64,000 nt of DNA. Origin: Falsiroseomonas frigidaquae (GTDB lineage: Bacteria; Pseudomonadota; Alphaproteobacteria; Acetobacterales; Acetobacteraceae). The translations under genes were made by a program, and so were the position numbers. Of the stretch, positions 26,107-35,437 are shown in pieces. The stretch covers positions 186,001 through 250,000 of the forward strand of contig NZ_JAAVTX010000008.1 in assembly GCF_012163145.1 (NCBI RefSeq), read 5' to 3'. The notes under the pieces are model-generated. The model saw only the letters and a program-made list of their open reading frames with translations, did not search any database and had not been told where the DNA came from. Every line of letters begins with the position of its first letter. The first letter of the stretch is position 1.

Positions 26107-28155
26107 TTGGCCACCACCGAACCTGATACCCAACCTCGCGCAGAGCCCACCCCCGCCCAGGCGGCCCAGGCGCTGTTGCTTGCCCGTCCCGCCAGCGAGG
26201 ATCGGCGCATGGCCGATGCCATTCGCGCGCTGGCGATCGATGCGGTCGAGCAGGCCAAATCCGGCCACCCCGGCATGCCGATGGGCATGGCCGATGTGGC
26301 GACGGTGCTGTTCACGCGCTTCCTGAAATACGATGCCGCCGACCCGCGCTGGCCCGACCGCGACCGCTTCGTGCTGTCCGCCGGCCATGGGTCCATGCTG
26401 CTATACGCGCTGCTGCACCTGACCGGGCAGGAGGGGATGTCCATCGAGGACATCAAGCGCTTCCGCCAGTTGCATTCCCCCGCCGCCGGCCATCCGGAAT
26501 TCGGCGAGCATCCGGGCATCGAGACCACCACCGGCCCGCTCGGCCAGGGCATCGCCACCGCGGTCGGCATGGCGCTGGCGGAACGCATGCTGGCGGCGCG
26601 CTTCGGCAAGTCCCTAGTGGACCACCGCACCTGGGTCATCGCCTCCGACGGCGACCTGATGGAGGGCATCAGCCACGAGGCCGCCTCCTTCGCCGGGCAC
26701 ATGAAGCTGGAACGGCTTTGCGTGCTGTATGACGACAACAATATCTCGATCGACGGCGACACCTCGATCTCGCTTTCGGACGACGCGCTGCGCCGGTTCC
26801 AGTCCTATGGCTGGGCGACCCGCCGGGTCGACGGGCATGACCATGAGCAGGTCGCCGCGGCGATGGCCTGGGCGATGCGGAACCGCAAGCCCACCCTGAT
26901 CGCCTGCCGCACCATCATCGGCTTCACCTCACCCAACAAGGCTGGCACCGCCGCCAGCCACGGCGCCCCGCTGGGCAAGGCGGAGGCGGATGCCGCCAAG
27001 GCCGCGATGGGCTGGAACCACGGACCCTTCGAGGTGCCGGAAGGCCTGAAGGCGCGTTGGGAGGAAGCCGGCCGTCGCGGCGCCGGCACCCGCCGGTCCT
27101 GGCTGAAGCGCCTGGCCAACCACGCGCAGAAGGACGAGTTCGACCGCGCCATCTCCGGCCGCCTGCCGGAATCCTGGCACGAGAAGCTGGCGGAGCTGCG
27201 CGCGAAGCACGCCGAGGAACGCCCGAAGATCGCCACCCGCATCGCCAGCCAGCGCGCGCTGGAAGCCCTGGTGCCGGCGGTGCCCGAGATGGTGGGCGGC
27301 TCGGCCGACCTGACCGGGTCGAACAACACCAACGTCAAGGGCATCCCCTCCGTCTCGCCCGGCAACTATGCCGGCCGCTACATCCATTACGGCGTGCGCG
27401 AGCATGCGATGGCCGCCGCAATGAACGGCATGGCGCTGCATGGCGGGCTGATCCCCTATTCCGGCACCTTCCTGGTCTTCGCCGACTATCTGCGCCCGGC
27501 GCTGCGCTTGGCGGCGCTGATGCGCCAGCGCGTCATCCATGTGCTGACGCATGACAGCATCGGCCTGGGCGAGGACGGCCCGACGCACCAGCCGGTGGAG
27601 ACGCTGGCCTCGCTGCGCGTCATCCCGAACCTGGCGGTGTTCCGCCCGGCGGATGCGATGGAGACGGCGGAGTGCTGGGAACTGGCGGTGAAGCGGGCCG
27701 ATGGCCCCTCCGTGCTGGCCCTGTCGCGGCAGAACCTGCCGGCACTGCGGTCGGATTCGGGCGAGAATCGCTGCGCCCGCGGCGGCTACGTGCTGGCCGA
27801 AAGCTCCGGCCCCCGCCGCGCCACGCTGATCGCGACCGGATCCGAGGTGCACCTCGCCATCGCCGCCCGCACCGCGCTGGAGGCGGAAGGGATCCCGACC
27901 GCCGTGGTGTCCCTGCCCTGCTGGGAAATCTTCGCGCTGCAGGATGAGGGCTACCGGAACCAGGTGCTCGGCGACGTGTTGCGGGTGGGGATCGAGGCGG
28001 CGCTGTCCTTCGGCTGGGACCGCTGGCTGGGGCCGGACGGCATCTTCATCGGCATGCAGGGCTTCGGCGCCAGCGCGCCGGCCGAGGAACTGTACCGCCA
28101 TTTCGGAATCACGGCGGAAGCCACCGTCGCGGCGGTAAAGAAGCGCCTCGGCTGA
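26107..28155 (+). CDS. tkt: transketolase
   Basis: Transketolase moves two-carbon ketol units between sugar phosphates using thiamine diphosphate, in the pentose phosphate and Calvin cycles. A TTG at 26107, 7 nt after GGAG, gives 682 residues; the first 35 are a Pro/Ala/Glu-rich extension before [22 protein letters not shown], where E. coli homology starts, so an inner ATG at 26210 remains possible. ThDP motif [19 protein letters not shown] near 180 ending [20 protein letters not shown] near 405, [18 protein letters not shown] near 435 and [17 protein letters not shown] near 490 are all standard. It is followed after 33 bp by gap. Confidence 0.96.
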   Translation: MATTEPDTQPRAEPTPAQAAQALLLARPASEDRRMADAIRALAIDAVEQAKSGHPGMPMGMADVATVLFTRFLKYDAADPRWPDRDRFVLSAGHGSMLLYALLHLTGQEGMSIEDIKRFRQLHSPAAGHPEFGEHPGIETTTGPLGQGIATAVGMALAERMLAARFGKSLVDHRTWVIASDGDLMEGISHEAASFAGHMKLERLCVLYDDNNISIDGDTSISLSDDALRRFQSYGWATRRVDGHDHEQVAAAMAWAMRNRKPTLIACRTIIGFTSPNKAGTAASHGAPLGKAEADAAKAAMGWNHGPFEVPEGLKARWEEAGRRGAGTRRSWLKRLANHAQKDEFDRAISGRLPESWHEKLAELRAKHAEERPKIATRIASQRALEALVPAVPEMVGGSADLTGSNNTNVKGIPSVSPGNYAGRYIHYGVREHAMAAAMNGMALHGGLIPYSGTFLVFADYLRPALRLAALMRQRVIHVLTHDSIGLGEDGPTHQPVETLASLRVIPNLAVFRPADAMETAECWELAVKRADGPSVLALSRQNLPALRSDSGENRCARGGYVLAESSGPRRATLIATGSEVHLAIAARTALEAEGIPTAVVSLPCWEIFALQDEGYRNQVLGDVLRVGIEAALSFGWDRWLGPDGIFIGMQGFGASAPAEELYRHFGITAEATVAAVKKRLG

Positions 28156-28188
28156 ACTGAGATTGCTGACACAAGGGGATAGACGACC

Positions 28189-29208
28189 ATGACGGTGAAG
28201 GTTGCCATCAACGGCTTCGGGCGCATCGGCCGCCTCGTGCTGCGCGCCGCATGCGAAGCGGGCCGCCAGGACCTGGAATTCGTCACCATCAACGATCTCG
28301 GCAGCGTCGAGGCGAATGCCCACCTGTTCCGCTACGACAGCGTGCATGGCCGCTTCCCCGGCGAGGTGATTGTCGAGGGCGACACCATCACCATCAAGAA
28401 CGCCGGCAAGACCTGGGGCCCGATCAAGATCACCGCCGAGCGTGATCCGTCCAAGCTGCCGCTCGCCGGCATCGATGTCGCGATGGAATGCACCGGCATC
28501 TTCACCAGCAAGGAGAAGGCCTCCATGCTGCTGGCCGCCGGCGCCCGCAAGGTCGTCATCTCGGCGCCGGGCGACAATGCGGATGCGACCATCGTCTATG
28601 GCGTGAACCATCAGATCCTGACCAAGGACATGACGGTGATCTCCAACGCGTCCTGCACCACCAACTGCCTGGCGCCGGTGGCCAAGGTGCTGCACGACAA
28701 TTTCGGCATCGTGCGCGGCTACATGGTGACCATCCACGCCTATACCGGCGACCAGAACACCGTCGACACGCTGCACAAGGACCTGCACCGCGCGCGTGCG
28801 GCCGCCGTCTCCGCCATCCCGACCAGCACGGGTGCCGCCAAGGCCGTCGGCCTGGTGATGCCGGAGCTGAAGGGCAAGCTGGACGGCACCGCCATCCGCA
28901 TCCCGACGCCGAACGTGTCCCTCGTCTCGCTCGACTTCGTGCCGAAGAAGGAAGGCATCACGAAGGAGGAGATCAACGCGGTGATGAAGGCGGCCTCCGA
29001 ATCCGGGCCGCTGAAGGGCATCCTCGGCTACAACACCGCGCCGCTGGTCTCCATCGACTTCAACCACGACCCGCACAGCTCCACCTTCGATGCGACGCAG
29101 ACGCAGGTGGTGGACGGCGCGCTGGTGCGCGTGATGTCCTGGTACGACAATGAGTGGGGCTTCTCGAACCGCATGTCGGACACCGCGGCGCTGTTCGGCA
29201 GCCTCTGA
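28189..29208 (+). CDS. gap: type I glyceraldehyde-3-phosphate dehydrogenase
   Basis: 339 residues. GAPDH oxidises glyceraldehyde 3-phosphate to 1,3-bisphosphoglycerate with NAD, reversibly, in glycolysis or gluconeogenesis. N-terminal NAD-binding [14 protein letters not shown], catalytic Cys in [19 protein letters not shown] near 155, GRRGR-loop-like [23 protein letters not shown] near 200 and C-terminal [13 protein letters not shown] near 315 are present. A ribosome site (AAGGGGA) precedes the ATG. It lies between tkt and pgk, in the order tkt-gap-(DUF6636)-pgk, so sugar-phosphate metabolism is clustered. Confidence 0.97.
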   Translation: MTVKVAINGFGRIGRLVLRAACEAGRQDLEFVTINDLGSVEANAHLFRYDSVHGRFPGEVIVEGDTITIKNAGKTWGPIKITAERDPSKLPLAGIDVAMECTGIFTSKEKASMLLAAGARKVVISAPGDNADATIVYGVNHQILTKDMTVISNASCTTNCLAPVAKVLHDNFGIVRGYMVTIHAYTGDQNTVDTLHKDLHRARAAAVSAIPTSTGAAKAVGLVMPELKGKLDGTAIRIPTPNVSLVSLDFVPKKEGITKEEINAVMKAASESGPLKGILGYNTAPLVSIDFNHDPHSSTFDATQTQVVDGALVRVMSWYDNEWGFSNRMSDTAALFGSL

Positions 29209-29219
29209 TACTGCGATCG

Positions 29220-29247
29220 CCCCCCGGCGCCTTCCGGCGCCGGGGGG
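29220..29247. terminator. 12-bp perfect stem with UUCC loop after gap
   Basis: 29220-29231 and 29236-29247 are fully complementary around TTCC, 11 bp after the gap stop and just before the DUF6636 gene end on the other strand. It serves convergent genes; no T-tract follows. Confidence 0.6.
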
Positions 29248-29256
29248 CAGGCAGTC

Positions 29257-29655
29257 TCAGAACATCCCGAGCTGGCGGCGCGACAATTCGAAGCCGCGGC
29301 CGTCGGCGTTGATGCATTTCAGGCCGCTGCGCTCGGCGTGGCAGGTAACTCCCACGCCGTCCCACCGATCGCCGTAGTTCAGCCGGCGCGCGCCGCGGTT
29401 CACCACCGTGTCGCCGGCACACAGCACGCGTGGGCCGCCCCGCGCGCCGATGCTGTAGGCGTGACCCCAATCCGTATCGCAATCCTTCGGCTTCGGCGGC
29501 CTGGCGAAGCTGAACTCGACGAGGTCGCAGCGCAACGCGCCTTCCTCCACCTCGCAAAAGACGTTGCCCGAGGGCAACTGGAAGCCCTGCTGGGCCGATG
29601 CTACGACCGGAAAACCGAGCAGGGTGAGAGTGGCGGCAGCGACAAGCAAGCGCAT
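29257..29655 (-). CDS. secreted DUF6636 domain protein
   Basis: 132 residues from the ATG at 29653-29655, beginning with a signal peptide ([22 protein letters not shown], cleavage near 22). The mature chain shows [69 protein letters not shown] and [14 protein letters not shown], the DUF6636 pattern with six Cys that can make three disulfides. The function of the family is unknown. It sits inverted between gap and pgk, converging with gap and diverging from pgk by 60 bp between the starts. Confidence 0.8.
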   Translation of the reverse strand: MRLLVAAATLTLLGFPVVASAQQGFQLPSGNVFCEVEEGALRCDLVEFSFARPPKPKDCDTDWGHAYSIGARGGPRVLCAGDTVVNRGARRLNYGDRWDGVGVTCHAERSGLKCINADGRGFELSRRQLGMF

Positions 29656-29715
29656 CGTTCGTCCTTCATGAATGCACCCCATTTCACCAACCTCGAGTTG
29701 AGGAGAGCCGAAGCG

Positions 29716-30909
29716 ATGCAGTTCCGGAACATTGATGCGATGGACGCCCAAGGCAAGCGGGTACTGCTGCGCGCCGACCTAAACGTGCCTGTCCGGGACG
29801 GCGTCATCACCGACCGCACCCGCATCGAGCGCCTGGCGCCGACGATCCGCGAACTGGCCGAGAAGGGCGCGCGCGTCATCATCTGCAGCCACTTCGACCG
29901 CCCCAAGGGCAAGCGCGTGCCGGAGATGTCGCTGCAGCCGATGGTGGAGGCGCTGTCCGCCGCGCTTGACCGCCCCGTTGCCTGGGCCGAGGACTGCATC
30001 GGGCCGCAGGCCGAGGCCGCGGTGGCCGCGCTGGCGGATGGCGAGGTGCTGCTGCTGGAGAACACCCGCTTCCACGCCGGCGAGGAAAAGAACGACCCGG
30101 CGATGGCCGCGGCCCTGGCGAAGCTGGCCGATGTCTATGTGAACGATGCCTTCTCCGCCGCCCATCGCGCGCATGCCAGCACGGAAGGCGTCGCCCATCT
30201 GCTGCCCGCCTATCCGGGCCGGCTGATGGAAGCCGAGCTGAAGGCGCTGGATGCGGCGCTGGGCAATCCGGCGCGGCCGGTGGTCGCCATCGTCGGCGGC
30301 GCCAAGATCTCCACCAAGCTGGAGCTGCTGGGCAACCTGACGCGGCGCGTGAATGTGCTGGTGATCGGCGGCGCCATGGCGAATACCTTCCTCGCAGCCC
30401 AGGGCCACCCGATGGGCCGGTCGCTGCAGGAAGCCGAGATGCATGACACGGCGCGGACCATCATGGCCGAGGCGCAGGCCGCCAATTGCGAGATCCTGCT
30501 GCCGGTGGACCTGGTCGTCGCCAGCGAATTCGCCGCGCAGGCGCCGCACCGCACGGTCGCCGTCGACCGCGTGCCGCAGGACATGATGGCGCTCGATGTC
30601 GGGCCGGATACGGTGGAGTTGGTGGAGAAGCGGCTGCGCCAGGCCTCCACCCTGGTCTGGAACGGCCCCTTCGGCGCATTCGAGATCCCGCCCTTCGACA
30701 CGGCGACGGTGGCGGTGGCGCAGTCCGTGGCGGGGCTGACCTCCTCCGCCGGGCTGAAATCCATCGCGGGTGGCGGCGATACCGTCTCCGCACTGCGCCA
30801 TGCAGGGGTGATGGAACGCCTTACTTATGTCTCCTCCGCCGGCGGGGCCTTCCTGGAATGGCTGGAGGGCAAGACGCTGCCGGGGGTGAAGGTGCTGGAG
30901 ACGGCCTGA
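29716..30909 (+). CDS. pgk: phosphoglycerate kinase
   Basis: 397 residues, the usual length. PGK transfers phosphate between 1,3-bisphosphoglycerate and ADP in the step after GAPDH. The start at 29716 is supported by the upstream AGGAGAG and by family alignment ([14 protein letters not shown] near 15); longer frames overlap the DUF6636 promoter. Visible are [12 protein letters not shown] near 57, [17 protein letters not shown] near 112, [14 protein letters not shown] near 148, [16 protein letters not shown] near 190, [12 protein letters not shown] near 312 and the hinge/phosphate loop [10 protein letters not shown] near 350. Downstream 31-kb hairpin and small gene follow. Confidence 0.97.
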   Translation: MQFRNIDAMDAQGKRVLLRADLNVPVRDGVITDRTRIERLAPTIRELAEKGARVIICSHFDRPKGKRVPEMSLQPMVEALSAALDRPVAWAEDCIGPQAEAAVAALADGEVLLLENTRFHAGEEKNDPAMAAALAKLADVYVNDAFSAAHRAHASTEGVAHLLPAYPGRLMEAELKALDAALGNPARPVVAIVGGAKISTKLELLGNLTRRVNVLVIGGAMANTFLAAQGHPMGRSLQEAEMHDTARTIMAEAQAANCEILLPVDLVVASEFAAQAPHRTVAVDRVPQDMMALDVGPDTVELVEKRLRQASTLVWNGPFGAFEIPPFDTATVAVAQSVAGLTSSAGLKSIAGGGDTVSALRHAGVMERLTYVSSAGGAFLEWLEGKTLPGVKVLETA

Positions 30910-30973
30910 GGGGAAGATTCACAAAATCTCAACCTGAGGCGCCGATTCCACTATAGGTTGCTAGATTCTTAAC

Positions 30974-31004
30974 GGCGCATTTCGGCACTCTGCCGATATG
31001 CGCC
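30974..31004. other. 31-bp near-perfect hairpin after pgk
   Basis: GGCGCAT-T-TCGGCA-CTC-TGCCGA-T-ATGCGCC folds into 7 plus 6 pairs with a single T-T mismatch and a three-base loop. It lies 64 bp after pgk and 62 bp before the 31067 start, without a T-tract. Confidence 0.5.
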
Positions 31005-31066
31005 CCATCCGGCCGACATCGGCGAAATCCGCTTACAGGTTCACGGATCATTCAGACCTTAGCTTC

Positions 31067-31276
31067 ATGGTCGTCCGCATGATCGCCATGAACTCCCTGT
31101 CCGCCTTCACGGCGGAAGTCTCGCGGACGCAAGGTGCGGCGCAGGTGCGCGGCACGGGCGCCGGCCCGCAACCGCTGCAGCCGATGCCGGCGCCGCAGCA
31201 GCGCACGCTGGATGCGCTGCCGGCGCCGCCCACCGGCCCGATGCCGCGCGGGTCGCTGCTCGACCTGCGGGTCTGA
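31067..31276 (+). CDS. small proline-rich hypothetical protein
   Basis: 69 residues if read from the ATG at 31067; ATGs at 31079 and 31088 are equally possible and would give 65 or 62 residues. The N-terminus has MNSLSAFTAEVSRTQGAAQV, which may form a short helix; the rest is Pro/Gln/Leu-rich and probably unfolded, ending SLLDLRV. No signal peptide is convincing and I recognise no family. The frame's codon usage is similar to the neighbouring genes, which is the main reason to keep it. It stands between pgk and the Nudix gene. Confidence 0.4.
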   Translation: MVVRMIAMNSLSAFTAEVSRTQGAAQVRGTGAGPQPLQPMPAPQQRTLDALPAPPTGPMPRGSLLDLRV

Positions 31277-31396
31277 GACCCGCGCCGTAGCCGGCGCGAT
31301 TGCAGGCGTGGCGAGAACCGCACGATCTGAGGAAGCTGGCCGTGGCGTGATCCTGCGCGCCTTGCGAAGCGGCCCGACCGGCGCCACCCTGTTGGG

Positions 31397-31954
31397 ATGT
31401 CCAGCGACCCGGCCCGCTTCATCCGTAGAACGCCCCCCGGGGAAGACCGCGAGCGCCTGACCTGCGGCGAATGCGGCTACATCGCCTACGAAAATCCGAA
31501 GATCGTCGTCGGCTCCGTCGTCGGGGTGGATGGCAAGGTGCTGCTCTGCCGCCGCGCCATCGAACCGCGCCGCGGCTTCTGGACCATCCCCGCCGGCTAC
31601 ATGGAGCTCGGCGAGACGGTGGAGGAAGGCGCAAGGCGGGAAGCGCTGGAGGAAGCCTGCGCCGAGCTGCGGCTGGATGGCGTGCTGGCGGTCTATTCCA
31701 TCGCCCGCATCGGCCAGGTGCAGATCCTGTTCCGCGCCGGCCTGGCCACCCCCGGCTTCGCCGCGGGGCCCGAAAGCCTGGAGGTGCGACTGTTCGCCTG
31801 GGAGGAAATCCCCTGGGACGACCTTGCCTTCCCCTCCGTCCACTGGGTGCTGCAGGCGTGGCGGGAGGCCGGGGATGCGCCGCTCGGCGCGCCGCGCGGC
31901 AATCCGGCCGGCGATCTACGCGGCACCACCCCCTTGAAGGCGGCGGCGCTATGA
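31397..31954 (+). CDS. Nudix hydrolase with N-terminal zinc ribbon
   Basis: 185 residues. The Nudix box is complete: GYMELGETVEEGARREALEEACAEL near 72 matches GX5EX7REUXEEXGU with metal-binding glutamates. Before it, LTCGECGYIAYENPKIVVG (near 22) is a CxxC half zinc ribbon plus the NP segment found in the NUDIX proteins that hydrolyse NADH or ADP-ribose type dinucleotides, so an NAD- or nucleoside-diphosphate-linked substrate is plausible. The last 30 residues are a disordered tail. The stop overlaps the ATG of the next gene as ATGA. Confidence 0.88.
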   Translation: MSSDPARFIRRTPPGEDRERLTCGECGYIAYENPKIVVGSVVGVDGKVLLCRRAIEPRRGFWTIPAGYMELGETVEEGARREALEEACAELRLDGVLAVYSIARIGQVQILFRAGLATPGFAAGPESLEVRLFAWEEIPWDDLAFPSVHWVLQAWREAGDAPLGAPRGNPAGDLRGTTPLKAAAL

Positions 31955-32310
31955 ACCGGCGCGGCCTGCTCGCGGCCGGACTGGCGCTGCTGGCCCCCGG
32001 CACGGCGCTGGCGCAACGGCGCGGGGCGGCACAGGTGCTGCCGTATCCCCCGCCCCCTGCCCCGCCGCTGCCGGGCATGATCCGCCCGCCGTTGGTGGTG
32101 GGCGATCTGGCGCCGATGCCCAACCGCAACATCCAGGCGCCGCCCGACATCTATGGTGACCAGGTCGGCCCGCGGCTGGAGCCGATGATCATCGATGAGC
32201 GCGAACAGCGCCGCGGCTTCACCTTCGGCCGGGAGCATCTGTCGGACCGGCAGGACGTGCTGCTGAAGGACCTCGCCCCCGGCGCGCGCCTGCGGATTCC
32301 GCTGGATTAG
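31951..32310 (+). CDS. small exported protein of unknown function
   Basis: 119 residues. The start ATG at 31951 overlaps the Nudix stop by four bases, so the two genes are coupled. MNRRGLLAAGLALLAPGTALAQ is a signal peptide with an arginine pair (possibly Tat-type, though lacking the full motif), cleaved after about residue 22. The mature part is Pro-rich (LPYPPPPAPPLPGMIRPPL) and then a short charged region (DEREQRRGFTFGREHLSDR) with no recognised domain. Function unknown; the genes run convergently with the binding proteins at 32334. Confidence 0.6.
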   Translation: MNRRGLLAAGLALLAPGTALAQRRGAAQVLPYPPPPAPPLPGMIRPPLVVGDLAPMPNRNIQAPPDIYGDQVGPRLEPMIIDEREQRRGFTFGREHLSDRQDVLLKDLAPGARLRIPLD

Positions 32311-32333
32311 CGCCGGCACGCGGCGCGGCGGCT

Positions 32334-33365
32334 TCAGCGCATCGGGATCGGGTACATCAGCCCGCCGCGGTTCCACAGCGCGTTCAGCCCGCGCTCCAGC
32401 TTCAGGCTGGAACCCTGGCCTAGGTTGCGCTCGAAGACCTCGCCGTAATTGCCGACCTGGCGGAGCACCTGGAACGCCCAGTCATCGGACAGGCCGAGCG
32501 GCGTGCCGAGGCCCGGTTCCGCGCCCAGGATGCGGCGAACGAGTGGCGACGGGTCGGCGCGGCGGGCGGCGGCATTGGCGGTGCCGATGTCCCGCGCCTC
32601 GCCTTCCAGCATCACGTTCACCACCCAGAACACCAGGCTGCGCCAGTGCGGGTCGCCATCGCGCACCAGCGGGCCGAGCGGCTCGCGGCTGATGATATCA
32701 GGCAGCAGGAGGTGGGCCGCAGGGTCCGCGGTGCCGGTCTGCCGCAGCACCAGCAGGCTGGACAAGTCGGCGCTGATCGCATCGCAGCGGCCGGCGGCAT
32801 AATCATCCCGCAGGCCGGCGAAGCCAGGGGATTCGACGGGCGTGGTACGAATGCCGAGGCGGCGCGCCGCATCGGATTGCGCCTGCGCATTCGAGGTGCC
32901 GGCGACGACGCAGATGCGCTTGCCGTCCAGCCCCTTCGCCTCAGTGATCCTGGCGGCGGCGGGCACCAGGAAGCCCTGGCCATCATTGAAGTTGATCCCG
33001 GCGGGGGACAGGCCAAGATCGGTATCGCGGCCCATGGTCTGCGTCAGGTTGCGGCTGGCGACATCCACCCGTCCCTCGCGCAGCGCCGCGATCGCCTGCG
33101 GCGTGGTCATGCCGAGGAAGCGCACCTTGTTCGCATCGCCCAGCGCGGCGGCGGCGATGGCGCGACAGGTATCCGCGTCCAGCCCGCGCACCACGCCCTG
33201 GGCATCGGCCTGGGCAAAGCCCGCCAGGCCGGTATTGGTGGCGCACAGCAATTCCCCCCGCGCCCGCACCTGTTCGAGCGTGGATTGCGCGGCGGCCGGC
33301 AAGGCGGCCAGGCCGGCGAGAAGGCTGGCGGTCAGGCCGAGGATCAGCATCGGTCGCATCGGCAT
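32334..33365 (-). CDS. amino-acid ABC transporter periplasmic binding protein, copy B
   Basis: 343 residues, signal peptide at 1-26 (ending PAAAQ). General L-amino-acid binding protein type (AapJ/BztA size and layout): STLEQVRARGELLCATNTGLAGFAQAD at the mature start, FDADTCRAIAAAALGD-like LDADTCRAI near 65, GINFNDGQGFLVPA near 128, CVVAGTSNAQAQSDAARRLG near 155 and a C-terminal NRGGLMYPIPMR end. It is a tandem paralog of the next gene upstream (33371-34477), with which it shares the same order of motifs, 5 bp apart and under one GAGGAG ribosome site. No permease or ATPase gene is nearby. Confidence 0.87.
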   Translation of the reverse strand: MPMRPMLILGLTASLLAGLAALPAAAQSTLEQVRARGELLCATNTGLAGFAQADAQGVVRGLDADTCRAIAAAALGDANKVRFLGMTTPQAIAALREGRVDVASRNLTQTMGRDTDLGLSPAGINFNDGQGFLVPAAARITEAKGLDGKRICVVAGTSNAQAQSDAARRLGIRTTPVESPGFAGLRDDYAAGRCDAISADLSSLLVLRQTGTADPAAHLLLPDIISREPLGPLVRDGDPHWRSLVFWVVNVMLEGEARDIGTANAAARRADPSPLVRRILGAEPGLGTPLGLSDDWAFQVLRQVGNYGEVFERNLGQGSSLKLERGLNALWNRGGLMYPIPMR

Positions 33366-33370
33366 GCTCC

Positions 33371-34477
33371 TCAGCGCAGCGGCAGGGGGAACATCAGCCC
33401 CCCGCGCTGCCAGTTGTCATTTGGTCCGCGGTCCAGGCCGAAGCGGCTGCCGGCGCCCAGGTTGCGGTGGAACACCTCGGCATAGGACCCGACCTGGGCC
33501 AGCACGCGCTGCGACCAGTCTCCGTCCAGCCCGATATTCCGGCCCAGCGCGTCCTCCATCCCGATAAGCCGGCGCAGCACCGGGTCGTTCGACTGCACCA
33601 TCTCCACCAGGTTGGTGCTGGTGACGCCGAACTCATCGGCTTCCAGCATCGCCTGCACTACCCAGAACACGGCCTGGCGCAGCGGCTCCTCGCCCTCCCG
33701 CACCAGCAGGCCGAGCGGCTCGCGGCTCAGGAATTCGCGCAGCAGGGTGAAGTCATCGGGGTTCGGCAGTTCCGTGACGCGACGGATGGCGAGCTGGGAG
33801 GCATCGGTGGAGGCCGCCTCGCACCGTCCCGCCGCCAGCGCCTGGAGCAGCGCGGTGCCGCCGCCGGCCTCGATGACGGTGATGGTGATGCCGAGGCGCG
33901 CGGCCTCGCTCTCCACCACTTCCCGCCCGGTGGAGCCGGCGATGCCGGTGACGCAGACCCGCTTGCCGTCCAGGTGGCGCAGGCTCGCATAGCCGGAGTC
34001 GCGGCCGACCAGCAGGCCCTGGCCGTCGAAGAAGGTGATGCCGGCGAAGGCCACCGGCTGCGCCGTCTCCCGCGAATAGGTGAAGGTGGTGTTGCGCGAC
34101 AGCAGGTCGATCCGCCGCGCGCCGAGTGCCGCGAAGCCGGCCTCCGGCGTGTCGATCTGGACGAAGCGCACCTTGGCGGCATCGCCCAGCACGGCGGCGG
34201 CGACGGCGCGGCAGAAATCCGCATCGAAGCCGCGCATGGCGCCCTGCGCATCCGGCGCGGCGAAGCCGGGCAATGCGCCGTTCACGCCGCAGGAAAGCTC
34301 GCCACGGGCACGTATGGCGGCCAGCGCGCCATTCGCCGGCTGCGTCTGGGCTGTCGGCAAGGTCTGGGGTGCCGGCAAAGTCTGGGGTGCCGGCAAGGTC
34401 TGGGCCGCACCCGGGATGGCCGGCGACAGCAGGCCGAGCGTGAGAAGCGTGGCCGAGAGGATCTTGTGCATGATCAT
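33371..34477 (-). CDS. amino-acid ABC transporter periplasmic binding protein, copy A
   Basis: 368 residues; signal peptide to about 25, then a low-complexity TLPAPQ repeat linker (residues 27-48) made by three 18-bp DNA units. From residue 50: GALAAIRARGELSCGVNGALPGFAAPD, MRGFDADFCRAVAAAVLGDAAKVRFVQ, TFFDGQGLLVGRDSGYASL and a final QRGGLMFPLPLR end, the same scaffold as the adjacent copy B, so the ligand is probably a polar amino acid. The start may be Met1 or Met3. Because the pair lacks its own membrane subunits, it presumably feeds a transporter encoded elsewhere. Confidence 0.87.
   Translation of the reverse strand: MIMHKILSATLLTLGLLSPAIPGAAQTLPAPQTLPAPQTLPTAQTQPANGALAAIRARGELSCGVNGALPGFAAPDAQGAMRGFDADFCRAVAAAVLGDAAKVRFVQIDTPEAGFAALGARRIDLLSRNTTFTYSRETAQPVAFAGITFFDGQGLLVGRDSGYASLRHLDGKRVCVTGIAGSTGREVVESEAARLGITITVIEAGGGTALLQALAAGRCEAASTDASQLAIRRVTELPNPDDFTLLREFLSREPLGLLVREGEEPLRQAVFWVVQAMLEADEFGVTSTNLVEMVQSNDPVLRRLIGMEDALGRNIGLDGDWSQRVLAQVGSYAEVFHRNLGAGSRFGLDRGPNDNWQRGGLMFPLPLR
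34356..34404 (-). repeat. 18-bp tandem units in the copy A binding-protein gene
   Basis: Two full units (34356-34373, 34374-34391, one mismatch) and a partial third (34392-34404) encode repeated TLPAPQ residues just after the signal peptide. Confidence 0.8.
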
Positions 34478-34483
34478 ATCCGC

Positions 34484-35263
34484 CTAGCAGCCGGAGGCCG
34501 CGACGCGGCAGGTGACGCCCGGCAGCGCGCGGCAGGACTGCATGGCTTGCGCCTCCGCCTCCTGCTCCGTTGCGCCGAGGCCGGGGAAGTTGCGGGCCAG
34601 CACCACGGTGCTGATGTCGCTGGTCATCGCCATCGCATTCGGATGGCGCATCACCCCCTGCACCAGGGCACCGCAGCGATTGACGAGTTCGCCCTGGAAC
34701 TTGCAGGGGATCCGCCCCGCCATGGTCTGGCAGGCGCGTACCGCCGCGGTGTTCACCGCCAGCCGGTCCGTCGCGCCATTGCCGAAGCCGAATGCGGCCG
34801 TTGGCGCATCCGTGGCATAGACGGCGCCGTAGCGGCTGCCGGACTCGGCCGCCTGCTGGCCCCCGGCGAGCTGCACTCCCATGCCCGTACCCGCCGAGGC
34901 CACGGCGCGCGCGCCGCCGACCGGCTGGAAGCACGGGCCGGAGGCGATGCCGCCGCCGAGCGCGCCGCAGACGGCCACCGTCAGCCGCGCGAAGCGCTGC
35001 GGCGGAAGCATCATGCGGTACTGCCCCCCGGCGCTGCAGCGCAGGTCCCAATAGGCGGTGCGGTCCTGGTCGAAGCCGGCGAAATAGGTCGTGTTGACCG
35101 CCTGGCAGCTTGCGCCGCCGCCGGTGAGGACCCGGAAGACCTCCGTCCGCCGCACAGTCTCCGACATGCTCGAGAGCTGGTCATGCAGGGGGTTGCCCGA
35201 TTGCGCCTGCGCCACGGCCGGCAGGGCAAGAAGGAAGGCAAAGGCAAGCCAGCTGCGGCGCAT
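34484..35263 (-). CDS. exported protein with C-terminal DUF4189 domain
   Basis: 259 residues from the ATG at 35261-35263; longer frames only add charged codons. MRRSWLAFAFLLALPAVAQA is a signal peptide cleaved near 20. The first half holds SGNPLHDQLSSMSETVRRTEVFRVLTGGGASC and a Cys-rich beta region; from about residue 150 YGAVYATDAPTAAFGFGNGATDRLAVNTAAVRACQTMAGRIPCKFQGELVNRCGALVQ matches DUF4189, a family with conserved Cys and unknown function, and the end has VTCRVAASGC. Eight or more Cys suggest disulfides. AT-rich DNA just upstream holds TTGTCA/TGACAA (35337-35342 and 35358-35363). Confidence 0.7.
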   Translation of the reverse strand: MRRSWLAFAFLLALPAVAQAQSGNPLHDQLSSMSETVRRTEVFRVLTGGGASCQAVNTTYFAGFDQDRTAYWDLRCSAGGQYRMMLPPQRFARLTVAVCGALGGGIASGPCFQPVGGARAVASAGTGMGVQLAGGQQAAESGSRYGAVYATDAPTAAFGFGNGATDRLAVNTAAVRACQTMAGRIPCKFQGELVNRCGALVQGVMRHPNAMAMTSDISTVVLARNFPGLGATEQEAEAQAMQSCRALPGVTCRVAASGC

Positions 35264-35336
35264 CCTGCGTCGTCTCCAAATTCGTACGCGCACGATCCAT
35301 TGCGCATACGGATATGAACCTAGGCGCAAGCACACA

Positions 35337-35363
35337 TTGTCAGAAGCGTTAACAACATGACAA
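35337..35363 (-). promoter_or_regulatory. AT-rich upstream region with TTGTCA/TGACAA inverted repeat
   Basis: A 6-bp inverted repeat with 15-bp spacing, and an inner GTTAAC at 35348-35353, in the gap between ftsY and the DUF4189 gene. It may be a regulator site for the DUF4189 gene; no exact promoter could be fixed. Confidence 0.3.
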
Positions 35364-35437
35364 TAAGTTGATAACTCGGTTGGGCAGGTGGCGCAGCCTT
35401 CCGCGAAGGCCGCTCCGCCACGCGGCGGTGGCCGAGG

